NCBI GenBank assembly: GCA_004292785.1
Contig: RDXG01000211.1
Span: forward strand, 1-38,252
DNA length: 38,252 nucleotides
Reading direction: 5' to 3'
Origin: Bacteroidota bacterium
GTDB lineage: Bacteria > Bacteroidota > Bacteroidia > Cytophagales > Thermoflexibacteraceae
Positions 1-8,661 of the stretch are shown here, in pieces. Each line of letters opens with the position of its first letter. The stretch's first letter is position 1. The notes under the pieces are model-generated. The model was not told the origin of the DNA. It was given only the letters and a program-made list of their open reading frames with translations, and did not search any database. A program made the translations under genes and the position numbers.

Positions 1-246
1 CCAAAATGGATTGTTGATCACAGCTGTTCCGCAAATAGCTGCATTTTTGAGCATGGCACGATAAAAAGGAACGTCTTGAGAAATTCTGTCAATAATCACC
101 GCATAACCAGAATCAACGGCTTGTTCGCATTTTTCCACAGAAACCAATTCTGCATGAATTCCTTTTTGGTTTTTCGCATTTACCGCTTCAACAAATGCTT
201 GCGGAAATGTATTTTCTTGTCCGAATAAGATACCTATTTTTTTCAA
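1..246 (-). CDS. ATP-grasp domain protein, N-terminal part (runs off the window)
   Basis: About 82 N-terminal residues are present; the rest lies beyond base 1. The protein begins with a beta strand (KKIGILFGQE) and contains the stretch YAVIIDRISQDVPFYRA and then GTAVINNPFW, which I associate with RimK-like ATP-grasp enzymes whose N-terminal pre-ATP-grasp domain precedes the ligase fold. The catalytic ATP-grasp part is not visible, so substrate and reaction cannot be named. The frame opens after a TAA; the only start near it is a TTG at 246..244, giving LKKIGIL, so a TTG start is inferred. A good Bacteroidota promoter lies upstream. Identity is from family resemblance only. Confidence 0.6.
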   Translation of the reverse strand, partial: MKKIGILFGQENTFPQAFVEAVNAKNQKGIHAELVSVEKCEQAVDSGYAVIIDRISQDVPFYRAMLKNAAICGTAVINNPFW

Positions 247-283
247 TTTGCAATAATTTTAAGGTGAACAGATTTTTGATAAT

Positions 284-313
284 CAAAATTAAGAAAAAAA
301 AGCAATATACAAA
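284..313 (-). promoter_or_regulatory. Promoter of the ATP-grasp gene
   Basis: On the minus strand TTTG (313..310) is followed after 17 nt by TAATTTTG (291..284). This fits the Bacteroidota primary sigma consensus TTTG / TAnnTTTG, and it lies about 40 nt upstream of the inferred TTG start. Confidence 0.55.
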
Positions 314-506
314 TTTTTTTTCATTTTTTTAGAAAAACAGTTTGTAAAAATTAGTCCTAAGATAGAAAAATAAATAAATATTTACTCAATAATGGCTCAT
401 TTATAATCCAAAAGCTAAATAATAATTCCTTATTTTTAAGTACATCAGTAAATATTTTTTTGCTTTAAACGTTTTGATAAAAGAATAGTCTAAGCAAAAA
501 AACAAA

Positions 507-1171
507 ATGAAAAAATTATATATATTTTTACTTATTTTTATCTTTTGTCAAGGAATTTTAATTGCACAAAAAGATTCTGTAAAAAATCAACCTGCAAAAA
601 AATTTGCCATTTTATTGGCTTTTGATTCAAGAAATACCTTTTTGAGTTTAAACAAAAAAAAAATCAAGAAAATCCTGTAAATTTGTATGGAGTGCAGTTG
701 GGCGCACGCTACAAAAGATGGAAATATTGGCTAGGATTTGCAAATATTTCGGCAAGTTCAAAAGCTCCTCTAAGAATTAAAAGTCAGTCAAATTCAAACA
801 ATTCTCAAGCTGTACTAAATAGAGAACTAAGTTTATATTTTTTTACTTTAAGCCCTGAATATATTTTTTTCTATCGTTCTTATTTGGAATTAAGCGTTCC
901 ATTGGAGTTTGGTATAGGTTATTCTAGTTTAAAAACTGTAAACGATCAAGGCTTGGTATTTAATGAAAAAAATGGAGTTTTTGTTCCTCTTGAAAGTGGT
1001 TTAAATATTTTGATCAAACCTACGCGTTGGTTTGGAATAATTGCGCGTGGAGGATATCGCAAAACCATCAATGTTTCAGGTTTTGAAGCCGATTATGATG
1101 GCTGGTATTACAACTATGGACTAGCTATTTTTTTAGGAAATATTTATAGAGATTTAAAAAAGAAAAAATAA
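507..1171 (+). pseudogene. Outer-membrane beta-barrel protein gene, frameshifted in a poly(A) tract
   Basis: The reading frame starts at ATG 507 with a clear signal peptide (MKKLYIFLLIFIFCQGILIAQ) and runs to a stop at 678-680 after 57 residues. The rest of the protein continues in another frame to the stop at 1169-1171. It has alternating hydrophobic/aromatic strands, such as LGARYKRWKYWLGFANI and the closing NYGLAIFLGNIYRDL, typical of small outer-membrane barrels. The frames join at a run of ten A residues (654-663); a length of 8 or 11 would give one open frame of about 221 codons. This may be a true mutation, a phase-variable tract or a sequencing error. The stop overlaps the next gene (TAATG). 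Ligand unknown. Confidence 0.7.
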
Positions 1172-1635
1172 TGATGGAAAATGAATTTTTAATAAACACC
1201 GTTTTGGAAGATGACCTAAAAGGCATTTTCGAACTAGAAAAACAAGTTTTTGGCAAAATGTCTTATCCTTTGTTCGTGCTTAGGCAATTTTACGACATTT
1301 GCCAAGATTGTTTTTTGATTGCTACCGATTCGCAAAATAAAGTTTTGGGCTACACGCTTGGAAATTACAACATTCAAACCCAAACAGGTTGGATTTTGTC
1401 TTTGGCAGTTTCAGCTGATATTCAAAGCAAGGGAGTAGGGTTTTCTTTATCTCAAAGTTTGATCGAAAAAATGAAAAATCATGGCATTACACAAATTTTT
1501 TTGACCGTTTCGCCAACAAACCACGCAGCCTTGAAATTATATAAAAAATTGCAATTTGTAGCTCATTCTTTTGACAACAACTACTATGGCGATCAGGAAG
1601 AAAGAATGGTGATGTGTTTGAATCCAAAACTATAA
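1171..1635 (+). CDS. GNAT family N-acetyltransferase
   Basis: The protein has 154 residues, the normal size for a single GNAT domain. It shows the acetyl-CoA-binding motif A (LAVSADIQSKGVGFSLSQSL, about residues 82-101, with the Q-x-x-G-x-G-like turn) and a RimI-like C-terminal part (FLTVSPTNHAALKLYKKLQF), where the N-H-x-A-L-x-L-Y-x-K-L pattern is typical. It transfers an acetyl group from acetyl-CoA to an amine; protein N-terminal or small-molecule acetylation cannot be separated here. Its ATG overlaps the stop of the barrel gene by one base, so the two are probably translated together. A second ATG follows immediately (1174). The gene is convergent with the TonB-dependent receptor, with only 20 bases between stops. 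Confidence 0.88.
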   Translation: MMENEFLINTVLEDDLKGIFELEKQVFGKMSYPLFVLRQFYDICQDCFLIATDSQNKVLGYTLGNYNIQTQTGWILSLAVSADIQSKGVGFSLSQSLIEKMKNHGITQIFLTVSPTNHAALKLYKKLQFVAHSFDNNYYGDQEERMVMCLNPKL

Positions 1636-1655
1636 ACAAGTATTGACCAATCAAA

Positions 1656-4232
1656 TTATTTCCAATCAAAAGCCAAACGAATTTGCAAAGTTCTACGGTT
1701 TTGGGGCAATAAAGGCGCGTACAATTTGGCATTGGCAGACCTAATGCCAGGATCAAAATATTCAGAATCTAACAAATTATTGATGATCATTTGCAAATTT
1801 AAGCCTTTCAAAACTTCATAGGAAATGGTCGTATTTACATTCAAATAAGGATCGACTTTATCAAAAGGATTTTCGCCAACGGTGGTAGTTTTTCCTGTCA
1901 AACGTTCTCCAACATAATTTAATCGGCAATTTAGATTTAGTTTTTCCATAAAAAAATGGGCATTTGCTCCAAAATTGCATTGAAATTTGGCAATATCTCC
2001 CACTCTAACTCCATTATCCTGCGGAAAAGTAGAAGTAGCATTAAAATAAAACTCATAATTTTTGAAGCGTTTGTTAGAATTAAACTGAAAACCTGCAATT
2101 TTTCGGTTGCCATTATCTACAAATTGCGTAGTTCCATCAGGCTGTGTTTGCTCCTCGATCACATTGCTATATTCGGCATAATAGGCAATAAATTCGGCAT
2201 AATTGCCTTCAGAATGAGTCCATCTGCTACTAAATTCTATATTTTTGACTTGTTCAGGCTTTAGTTTTGGGTTACTTTTTCGGATCAATGAAGTAGCATA
2301 TTTGTTAAAAAACGAAGCATCTTTAAAGGCTTCCGAATACATCAACTTAAAAATATATCTTTGAGGCGAAAAAACTGCCACCAAGCGGCTATTATTGACC
2401 GTTCCATAACCCAAATTCCCATCTTTGATGCTGTTGTAATCCAAACGATGCCCAAAAACAAAATTCCAAACAGCAGATGCTTTATAAGAAAATTGTGCAA
2501 AAGTACCTAAATCAAGTACAGGGGACTGGTTTCCGCCATTAAAAGACTCTTTTGTTATAGGCTGACCGATTAAATTTGGTTGTGGAACAGAAGATAAAAC
2601 ATAATCGCCTTGCATATTGCTACTTCTAAATTCTGCACCACCAAGCAAATTCAATTTATCGGTCAAATTATAAGAAAAACGGGCTTCTGTTCTGAATTGC
2701 GAACTGCTTTGATAATAATAAGTATCCGCCCAAGTGGGTATTCGGTTGTTGGCAAGTTCCGCTATTCCTAAACTGCCTCTGCCATAACTTCCATAAGTCG
2801 AAATTACGGTTTCAGGCGTAAAAGAGTGCCTTTTATATTGGCTAAAACTTGTAAAATAAAGTCTTTCAGTCAAATATTTGTCGTAACGTGCATACACAAA
2901 CCATTCTTCTGTGTTCCATTTCAAGCCGTTGGCAGAACCCGAATAGGTGTTGTAATCTCCGTACATTCCCGCCGCTCCTTCGTTGAGTTTCCAATATTGA
3001 AAACCAATTTTAAAGTCTTGATACTTAAATTTTCCTCCGAAATATATATTTTCTTTTGCGTTTGAATATTCCAAAGGATTACCTTTTGAGTCTTTGATAT
3101 AATTTTCTTTATCGAGTTGCTTGGCTTTTTGGATAGCAAAATTTGTAGGCAAAATTGCATTAGGATTTCCGTTTGCATCAAAGTTTACGGTATAATTTTC
3201 GTTATTGATGGCAGAAATTCCTTTGTTTTTCAAATAATTTGGAACGTCTCTGCTTACCGATAAATTTCGCAAATAGGCTGCGTCAGAAAAATAATCGTCT
3301 TTCCATTCGTATTTCCAATAAGGATAATTTGACAAATCCATTTCGTTAGACCTAAAAATTCTGCCTGAAACAGTAAAAACAGCCTTATTTTTTCTGAAAC
3401 CGAGAGTTAAATCTGCAAATTGATTTTGATAAGTTCCTGCACCTGCATAAGCCGAAACTCCAACAGATTTTCCTGCCTTAAACAAATCATTTTCTTCTTT
3501 GGTTACAATGTTGATCACGCCCAAAAAGGCATTAGAACCGTACATTGTCGATGCGGGTCCATAAATAACTTCTACTTTTTTAAGATAACTCAAAGGAAAT
3601 TGGCGCGATAAAAAAGCAATGTTTGTATAAAGTTCGTTGTCTTCAACCCCATCAACCAAAACCAATGTTCTGTCCGTACTCGATGCCGATCTATACCCTC
3701 TTTGGTACAAATTGGAATAACCGATTCCGTTGGAGCGCGAAATATCAAAGCCTGAAAGATCGTGAAAAATTTGTTCAACGTCTTGATAACCACGCTTTTT
3801 AATATCTTTATCCGTGATCACAGACATGGTGGCAGGAGCTAATTCTATTTTTTCGGCACGTTTGGAAACCGAAGAAGTTTGATCGGATTCTAATTCGTTT
3901 TTGGTTTGGGTAAACAATTCTTCGAAAAGTGGGGAGTCATCGTAGGCTGGTTCAAAATCAGGTTTCAAAAAAATTAATTCTTGAATTTCTTGTTTGGATT
4001 TTTTGGTGGAATCTATTGCCAAATAAGATTTTGCCTTAATTTTGCGTGCTTCTACTTTTTCAATGTAAGTCAAATTTGTAAAACAGCGGTTCAAATCTTC
4101 GATGGCTTTGTTAAAATTACCATTTTTGAAGGCTAATTCCGATTTTAACACCATATCTTTACATTCATTGTTTTGCGAAAACAAAATAAAAGGCAAAAAG
4201 CACAGAAAAAAGAGTAAAAAGTATATTTTCAT
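1656..4232 (-). CDS. TonB-dependent receptor with N-terminal TPR-like extension
   Basis: Outer-membrane active transporter, 858 residues from ATG 4232. I chose this start because it gives the signal peptide MKIYFLLFFLCFLPFILFSQ; an in-frame upstream start would bury it. Residues about 22-110 are helical and TPR-like (SELAFKNGNFNKAIEDLNRC) instead of the usual carboxypeptidase-regulatory-like domain. The plug follows (APATMSVITDKDIKKRGYQD, then LVLVDGVEDNELY, VEVIYGPASTMYGSNAFLGV), and the remainder is a beta-barrel ending in RLAFDWK with a C-terminal aromatic. Substrate unknown: no siderophore, vitamin or glycan gene is adjacent. It is separated from the PBP gene upstream by a terminator hairpin, so it is probably transcribed alone. 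Confidence 0.9.
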   Translation of the reverse strand: MKIYFLLFFLCFLPFILFSQNNECKDMVLKSELAFKNGNFNKAIEDLNRCFTNLTYIEKVEARKIKAKSYLAIDSTKKSKQEIQELIFLKPDFEPAYDDSPLFEELFTQTKNELESDQTSSVSKRAEKIELAPATMSVITDKDIKKRGYQDVEQIFHDLSGFDISRSNGIGYSNLYQRGYRSASSTDRTLVLVDGVEDNELYTNIAFLSRQFPLSYLKKVEVIYGPASTMYGSNAFLGVINIVTKEENDLFKAGKSVGVSAYAGAGTYQNQFADLTLGFRKNKAVFTVSGRIFRSNEMDLSNYPYWKYEWKDDYFSDAAYLRNLSVSRDVPNYLKNKGISAINNENYTVNFDANGNPNAILPTNFAIQKAKQLDKENYIKDSKGNPLEYSNAKENIYFGGKFKYQDFKIGFQYWKLNEGAAGMYGDYNTYSGSANGLKWNTEEWFVYARYDKYLTERLYFTSFSQYKRHSFTPETVISTYGSYGRGSLGIAELANNRIPTWADTYYYQSSSQFRTEARFSYNLTDKLNLLGGAEFRSSNMQGDYVLSSVPQPNLIGQPITKESFNGGNQSPVLDLGTFAQFSYKASAVWNFVFGHRLDYNSIKDGNLGYGTVNNSRLVAVFSPQRYIFKLMYSEAFKDASFFNKYATSLIRKSNPKLKPEQVKNIEFSSRWTHSEGNYAEFIAYYAEYSNVIEEQTQPDGTTQFVDNGNRKIAGFQFNSNKRFKNYEFYFNATSTFPQDNGVRVGDIAKFQCNFGANAHFFMEKLNLNCRLNYVGERLTGKTTTVGENPFDKVDPYLNVNTTISYEVLKGLNLQMIINNLLDSEYFDPGIRSANAKLYAPLLPQNRRTLQIRLAFDWK

Positions 4233-4291
4233 AAGTAGTAAACCAAATTTTTGTAGATTATTTTTTTGCCATAACTCATTGATAATCAAAT

Positions 4292-4320
4292 TTATCCGAC
4301 ACTTTCAAAGTATCGGATAA
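4292..4320 (-). terminator. Terminator hairpin after the PBP gene
   Basis: TTATCCGACAC (4292-4302) pairs with GTATCGGATAA (4310-4320) around a 7-nt loop. The single C/A mismatch read on the plus strand becomes a G-U pair on the minus strand, which points to function in minus transcripts. No strong U-run follows. It is nearly identical to the hairpin at 7568-7604. Confidence 0.6.
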
Positions 4321-4350
4321 TTGTGTTTGATTACTTATCAATAACTAATT

Positions 4351-6627
4351 TTAGTTAAATCCCAACGGGTGACTAGTTGGCATAATGTACATCGAAGAGT
4401 CTGGTTTAGAAATTGGTCTGTATTTAGAACAATCGAGTTCGATGTCTAGTTTAATGGCAGGTTCTGGAAATTTGCCTTTTTGGTTATATTTGCTCAAACT
4501 TGGGTCTTTAAAAACTTTTTCGTTATAAATTGCAAAAATTGGCATTGCCATTTTTGCCCCTTGTCCCACCGAAGTTCGGAAGTGAATGGTCGGTTTTATG
4601 CCGCCAACTCTTACACCTGTAACCAAATCTTTGGTCATTCCCATAAACCAACCGTCTGAATGACTGTTAGTAGTACCTGTTTTTCCTGCAATTTGATTGT
4701 CTTTTTTGAAGTCGTAACGCGCCAAACCCCAAGCCGTTCCTCCTGATTCTTCGTTTGAACCGCGCAACATATAAGTCATCAAATACGCCAATTTTTCGTC
4801 AATAATTTCGTGAGAACGTGGCTCTTTTTTGAAAATTACTTTGCCATTTTTATCCCTAATTTCTGTAATAAAATGTGGTTCTATCCATCGACCTTGATTG
4901 GCAAAAGTGGCATACGCACCTGTCAAATCTACGACTTTTACATCATTTGCGCCCAAACACAAGGCGGGAACGGTGTCTAAGCGGCTGGTTATTCCCAAAT
5001 CTTTTGCATATTTGATCAAATTGGCGGGTTTAATTTTTTTCATGAGCAAAGCCGCCACACTATTGATGGATCGCGCCAAAGCATTTCTTAAAGTATATTG
5101 TTGGTTAGAATAACCGCCATCGGCATTTTTGGCTGTCCAAGTGCCACCACCGGGCAAAATAAAAGTTTGCGGTGCGTCCAAAACCATGTCGCAAGGCGAA
5201 TAACCATGTTCTTTCATGGCGATCATATACACCAAAGGCTTGAAGGTAGAACCAGGTTGTCGGGGCTGTGTAACATTGTCAAACTGAAAATATTTATAAT
5301 TGATTCCGCCAACCCAAGCCTTGATCTGCCCTGTATGCGGATCCATGGAAGTCATGCCTGTGTGCAAAAAATGATTGCTATAACGTATTGAATCTAAGGG
5401 ACTTAGGATTGTATCTTTTTCGTATTGTGGATTTTCCCAAGTAAAAATTTTCATTTTTATAGGCTCATGCATCACTTTTGCGATGGCAACGGAATCATCT
5501 CCAAATTGTCTTTTTAAATCACGATAACGATCTGTATTTTTTTGTGCGAGATCCAAATAACCTTTAATCTCCTGACCATTTTGATCTATCCAAGGATTTT
5601 TACCTTTCCAATGTTCAAAAAAAGTTTTTTGCAATTCTTTCATGTGTTCTGCAACGGCTTGCTCTGCGTAAGTTTGCATACGCGAGTCGATGGTGGTATA
5701 AACTTTCAAACCGTCTGAATACAAATCGTAGCCTTGTTTTTTGCACCAATCCATGATTTCGTTTCTGACCGCAGTTCTAAAATAAGTTGCCAAACCGACA
5801 TTGTGATCTTCGGGTTGCAAATTGGTTTTGATGGGCAAAACTTTTAGAGTTTGAAATTGTCCTTCGGTCAAATATTCGTATTTGAGCATTTGTTCAAGTA
5901 CCGTATTTCTGCGGCGCATGGCGTTTTCGTATTTTCCTTCTATGGTCGGATTGTAAAAAGTTGGAGCTTTCAACATTCCCATCAAAACGGCAGTTTGTTC
6001 GATGGAAAGTTTTTTGGGAACTGTGTTAAAATACCGTTTAGCCGCTACTTTTATTCCAAAAGAATTTCGCCCAAAATCAACTGTGGTCAAATACATAGCC
6101 ATAATTTCTTTTTTGGTATAGGCTTTTTCGAGTTCGATTGCCAAAATCCATTCTTTTGTTTTGATGATCAACGTACCAAAAATCGGCACATTTGCCAAAG
6201 CTCCTGAATAACCTTCGCCTCTGGTTTTGAACAAATTTTTGGCTAATTGTTGCGTAATGGTACTCGAACCACGCCTTTCTCCTTGCAAAAGATAATAAAA
6301 AACAGCAAAAGTGCCTTTGAGATCGATGCCTGAGTGGTCAAAAAAACGAATGTCCTCTGTGGCGAGCAAACAATTTACAATCGTGTCCGAAAGTTCCTCG
6401 TAAGTAACAGGGTTTCTATCTTCTCTAAAATATTTTCCTAAAAGGACATTATCAGCTGAATATAACTCGGAAGCCAACTCGTTTTTTGGGTTTTCTAATT
6501 CCTTCAAATCGGGCATTCCGCCAAACCAGCCCGCAAAATCCTTGCTTACAGCAGCAACCCACATCACAAAAAATATCGCCCCAGCTGCGAAAGAAATCCA
6601 AGTAATACGAATTATTTTAGCGTACAT
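4351..6627 (-). CDS. Class A penicillin-binding protein (PBP1A-type transglycosylase/transpeptidase)
   Basis: Bifunctional peptidoglycan synthase anchored in the inner membrane. From ATG 6627 it has 758 residues: one N-terminal membrane helix (about 8-28), then a GT51 glycosyltransferase domain with ATEDIRFFDHSGID and GSSTITQQLAKNLFKTRGE, then a penicillin-binding transpeptidase domain with the active-site S-x-x-K (PGSTFKPL), the S-x-N motif (RSINSVAALL) and K-T-G (AGKTGTTNSHSDGWFMG). It polymerises lipid II glycan and cross-links stem peptides in the periplasm. An in-frame TTG at 6672 would add 15 residues; I preferred the ATG, but a TAATTTTG -7-like element at 6703..6696 leaves both possible. 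A terminator hairpin follows the stop. Confidence 0.93.
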   Translation of the reverse strand: MYAKIIRITWISFAAGAIFFVMWVAAVSKDFAGWFGGMPDLKELENPKNELASELYSADNVLLGKYFREDRNPVTYEELSDTIVNCLLATEDIRFFDHSGIDLKGTFAVFYYLLQGERRGSSTITQQLAKNLFKTRGEGYSGALANVPIFGTLIIKTKEWILAIELEKAYTKKEIMAMYLTTVDFGRNSFGIKVAAKRYFNTVPKKLSIEQTAVLMGMLKAPTFYNPTIEGKYENAMRRRNTVLEQMLKYEYLTEGQFQTLKVLPIKTNLQPEDHNVGLATYFRTAVRNEIMDWCKKQGYDLYSDGLKVYTTIDSRMQTYAEQAVAEHMKELQKTFFEHWKGKNPWIDQNGQEIKGYLDLAQKNTDRYRDLKRQFGDDSVAIAKVMHEPIKMKIFTWENPQYEKDTILSPLDSIRYSNHFLHTGMTSMDPHTGQIKAWVGGINYKYFQFDNVTQPRQPGSTFKPLVYMIAMKEHGYSPCDMVLDAPQTFILPGGGTWTAKNADGGYSNQQYTLRNALARSINSVAALLMKKIKPANLIKYAKDLGITSRLDTVPALCLGANDVKVVDLTGAYATFANQGRWIEPHFITEIRDKNGKVIFKKEPRSHEIIDEKLAYLMTYMLRGSNEESGGTAWGLARYDFKKDNQIAGKTGTTNSHSDGWFMGMTKDLVTGVRVGGIKPTIHFRTSVGQGAKMAMPIFAIYNEKVFKDPSLSKYNQKGKFPEPAIKLDIELDCSKYRPISKPDSSMYIMPTSHPLGFN

Positions 6628-6717
6628 ACGCAAATGTTGGTTTAGATTTATAATTTTCTTAAATAAACGCAAAAATACAGTTTTTTATTGGTTTACAAAA
6701 TTATTTAACTTTGTATA

Positions 6718-7509
6718 TTAGCGATAAGCAAAAATGTTAAGTTGCAAATCCATGCCAATTAAAGTATCAATATTGAGATAAGGTTGCGGAGAACGAACTC
6801 CGTTGCGTTCAATGTAATACCTAAAACCTGCCTGCCCAAGAATGTCTAAAATTTGGTTTAAAGACTGTTTTTGATTGGCAAAAGAATGATATTCTACAAA
6901 CATTCGTTCTACGTTTGGCAACAAATCGGCACAATCTTTTAGCACCGTATCCTCTGCTCCTTCGATGTCTATTTTCAAAAAATCTACTTTTTGAGTCAAA
7001 TAGTTTCTTAGGCTAACCGTCTGTACTTCAATGTTTTGCCCCAAATTTTTATCACCTAATCTTCCGCCATCTGCTCCTGTGGAAGCAAAATGCAAAGTCG
7101 TTTCGGTATTCCAAAGGGCTTTTTGGACAAGGGTAATATTTTTTAGATCAAAAGAAGAAATATTTTTTGTTGCAATTTGGTAAATTTTGGGATCAGGTTC
7201 AAAACCAATAATTTGGCTTTTTGGGAAAAGTCTTTTGAAAAACAGCAAACTTGCGCCCACATTTACTCCGCAGTCAATAATGAAAGGTTTGGGATGAGCA
7301 GAAGGAAATTGATAGATTTTTTTGTTAAAAATTTCATCAAACATAATTACAAAAGACCAAGCATCGGCAATTTGAAATTTTTTTCCAAATAAAGAAATGG
7401 AAGTTTGTTGGTATCTGGATCGAAAAAAGAGAGAAATTAGAGAAAAAAAATGCAAATATTTTGATTGATGAATCAATAATTGCAAAATTAATTTGATTTT
7501 ATAGATCAT
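6718..7509 (-). CDS. FkbM family SAM-dependent methyltransferase
   Basis: 263 residues. After a basic and hydrophobic N-terminal stretch, the SAM-binding core starts with FIIDCGVNVGASLLFFKRLF (motif I, glycine-rich), followed by the acidic strand end IIGFEPDPKIYQI and the FkbM signature VDFLKIDIEGAEDTVLKD with the conserved D-I-E-G. FkbM enzymes methylate hydroxyl groups on sugars, polyketides or glycans; in Bacteroidota they often sit in surface-polysaccharide contexts, but no such cluster is here, so the acceptor is unknown. The neighbour is the PBP gene, 90 bases downstream. It has its own promoter just upstream, overlapping the terminator of the previous gene. Confidence 0.88.
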   Translation of the reverse strand: MIYKIKLILQLLIHQSKYLHFFSLISLFFRSRYQQTSISLFGKKFQIADAWSFVIMFDEIFNKKIYQFPSAHPKPFIIDCGVNVGASLLFFKRLFPKSQIIGFEPDPKIYQIATKNISSFDLKNITLVQKALWNTETTLHFASTGADGGRLGDKNLGQNIEVQTVSLRNYLTQKVDFLKIDIEGAEDTVLKDCADLLPNVERMFVEYHSFANQKQSLNQILDILGQAGFRYYIERNGVRSPQPYLNIDTLIGMDLQLNIFAYR

Positions 7510-7537
7510 GAATTTACGAAATTAGAGTCTTGATTGG

Positions 7538-7571
7538 CAAAAGTAAGGATTTTTTACTGAATTAAGACAAA
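7538..7571 (-). promoter_or_regulatory. Promoter of the FkbM methyltransferase gene
   Basis: On the minus strand TTTG (7571..7568) is followed after 22 nt by TACTTTTG (7545..7538), a match to the Bacteroidota consensus TAnnTTTG, about 30 nt before the ATG. The -33 part lies in the 3' arm of the preceding terminator hairpin. Confidence 0.55.
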
Positions 7572-7604
7572 TTATCGGACACTTTCAAAATGTCCGATAA
7601 TTTG
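7568..7604 (-). terminator. Terminator hairpin after the BatC-like gene
   Basis: Perfect 14-bp stem: bases 7568-7581 pair with 7591-7604, with a 9-nt loop, 5 bases beyond the stop of the BatC-like gene. The core ATTATCGGACA / TGTCCGATAAT and loop CTTTCAAAA resemble the hairpin at 4292-4320. Confidence 0.65.
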
Positions 7605-7608
7605 ATGC

Positions 7609-8547
7609 CTACCAATCAGGTTTGCCTTTATCAGGTCTTGTAACCGCTTTTTTGCGATTTTGTTGCAAATATTGGACTTCGTTGTTTTTCATTGCGTCCA
7701 AAATCATTTTGGCTTGTTCAGGCGAAATGTTCACTTCTTGCAAACGTTTAGAACGTGTTTCGGTGGCTTCTTTTTTCTGCTCCTCTTTTTTTCGTTCTTT
7801 GTCTTCGGTTTCGTCTCCGTCTTCCCCTTTTTCTTTTTTGCCGTCTTTGCCTTCTTTTTTCTGCTGTTCACCGTTTTTCTGTTCGTCTTTTTTGCCGTCT
7901 TTTTTCTGATCTTTAGGCTGTTCACCGTTTTTCTCTTTTTCCTTCTGCTGTTGATCTTTTTTCTCCTGCTCTTTCTTGTCCTGCTCCTTCTGTTGATCCT
8001 GTTTTTGTTTGTCTTTTTGATCTTGTTTTTGATCCTTCTGATCTTGTTTGTCTTGATCTTTTTGATCATTCTTTTTGTCCTGATCCTGTTTTTGTTTTTC
8101 TTGGTTCAGTTTGTCGATGATCTTTTTGACAATTTCGTAATTGTGCCTTGCCATTTCGTTTTTTGGGTCGGCTTTGATGGCATTTTTGAAATAAGCAAGC
8201 GATTCTTTGTAATTTTCCAAGTTTTTCGCCTGCATTTTCAAATTGCCTAATTGCAAATTTGCCACCGAAGCAATGTACAGATTTGGCGAATTTATCAATT
8301 CATTGTAATACGTTTTTGAGGTCGTATCTTTGCTTTGATAGAGTGCGTGAGCCAAATTTAGCTTGACTTCCTCATCCAAAACGCCCAAATCTTTGACCAA
8401 TTCGGTATATTTTTTGATCGCCACCGAAAAATTATTGGCTTTAAAGGCTTGTTCGGCTTCGGCTTTTAAAGCATTGACTCTGGCAATTTTGTCAAAATCG
8501 GACAAATTGGAAATGCTTAATAAAAAGAATAAAAAAATTGTTTTCAT
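7609..8547 (-). CDS. BatC-like TPR protein with long charged low-complexity tract
   Basis: 312 residues. N-terminal signal peptide or membrane anchor (MKTIFLFFLLSISNL), then TPR repeats (about residues 20-145: AEQAFKANNFSVAIKKYTEL and SLAYFKNAIKADPKNEMARH). A K/D/Q/E-rich low-complexity tract covers about residues 150-260, and the C-terminus ends in the conserved BatC-type tail (PEQAKMILDAMKNNEVQYLQ ... KPDW). BatC belongs to the Bacteroides aerotolerance locus, where it works with von Willebrand-domain proteins BatA/BatB and with BatD; none of these is adjacent, so this is an orphan copy. The low-complexity DNA creates long meaningless frames on both strands. Function outside the Bat complex is unproven. 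Confidence 0.75.
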   Translation of the reverse strand: MKTIFLFFLLSISNLSDFDKIARVNALKAEAEQAFKANNFSVAIKKYTELVKDLGVLDEEVKLNLAHALYQSKDTTSKTYYNELINSPNLYIASVANLQLGNLKMQAKNLENYKESLAYFKNAIKADPKNEMARHNYEIVKKIIDKLNQEKQKQDQDKKNDQKDQDKQDQKDQKQDQKDKQKQDQQKEQDKKEQEKKDQQQKEKEKNGEQPKDQKKDGKKDEQKNGEQQKKEGKDGKKEKGEDGDETEDKERKKEEQKKEATETRSKRLQEVNISPEQAKMILDAMKNNEVQYLQQNRKKAVTRPDKGKPDW

Positions 8548-8572
8548 GTTTCAAAAAGGATTGATTTAAGCA

Positions 8573-8580
8573 CAAAGATA
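8573..8580 (-). promoter_or_regulatory. -7 promoter element before the BatC-like gene
   Basis: TATCTTTG on the minus strand matches TAnnTTTG and lies 26 nt upstream of the ATG. I found no convincing TTTG -33 element at the usual spacing. Confidence 0.35.
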
Positions 8581-8661
8581 AGATTTTGAAATATTAAGAA
8601 ATGGTAAAGATTCACAAAGATTGTGAAAGGCTATTTTTGGTAGTTTTAAACAAAACTATTC

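Noticed and set aside
7660-8250. Long plus-strand open frames (and an alternative minus frame, 7731-8069) across the BatC-like gene
   Set aside because: They are products of the K/D/Q/E-rich low-complexity DNA of the real gene; translations are Phe/Leu or Lys/Arg runs with no domain.
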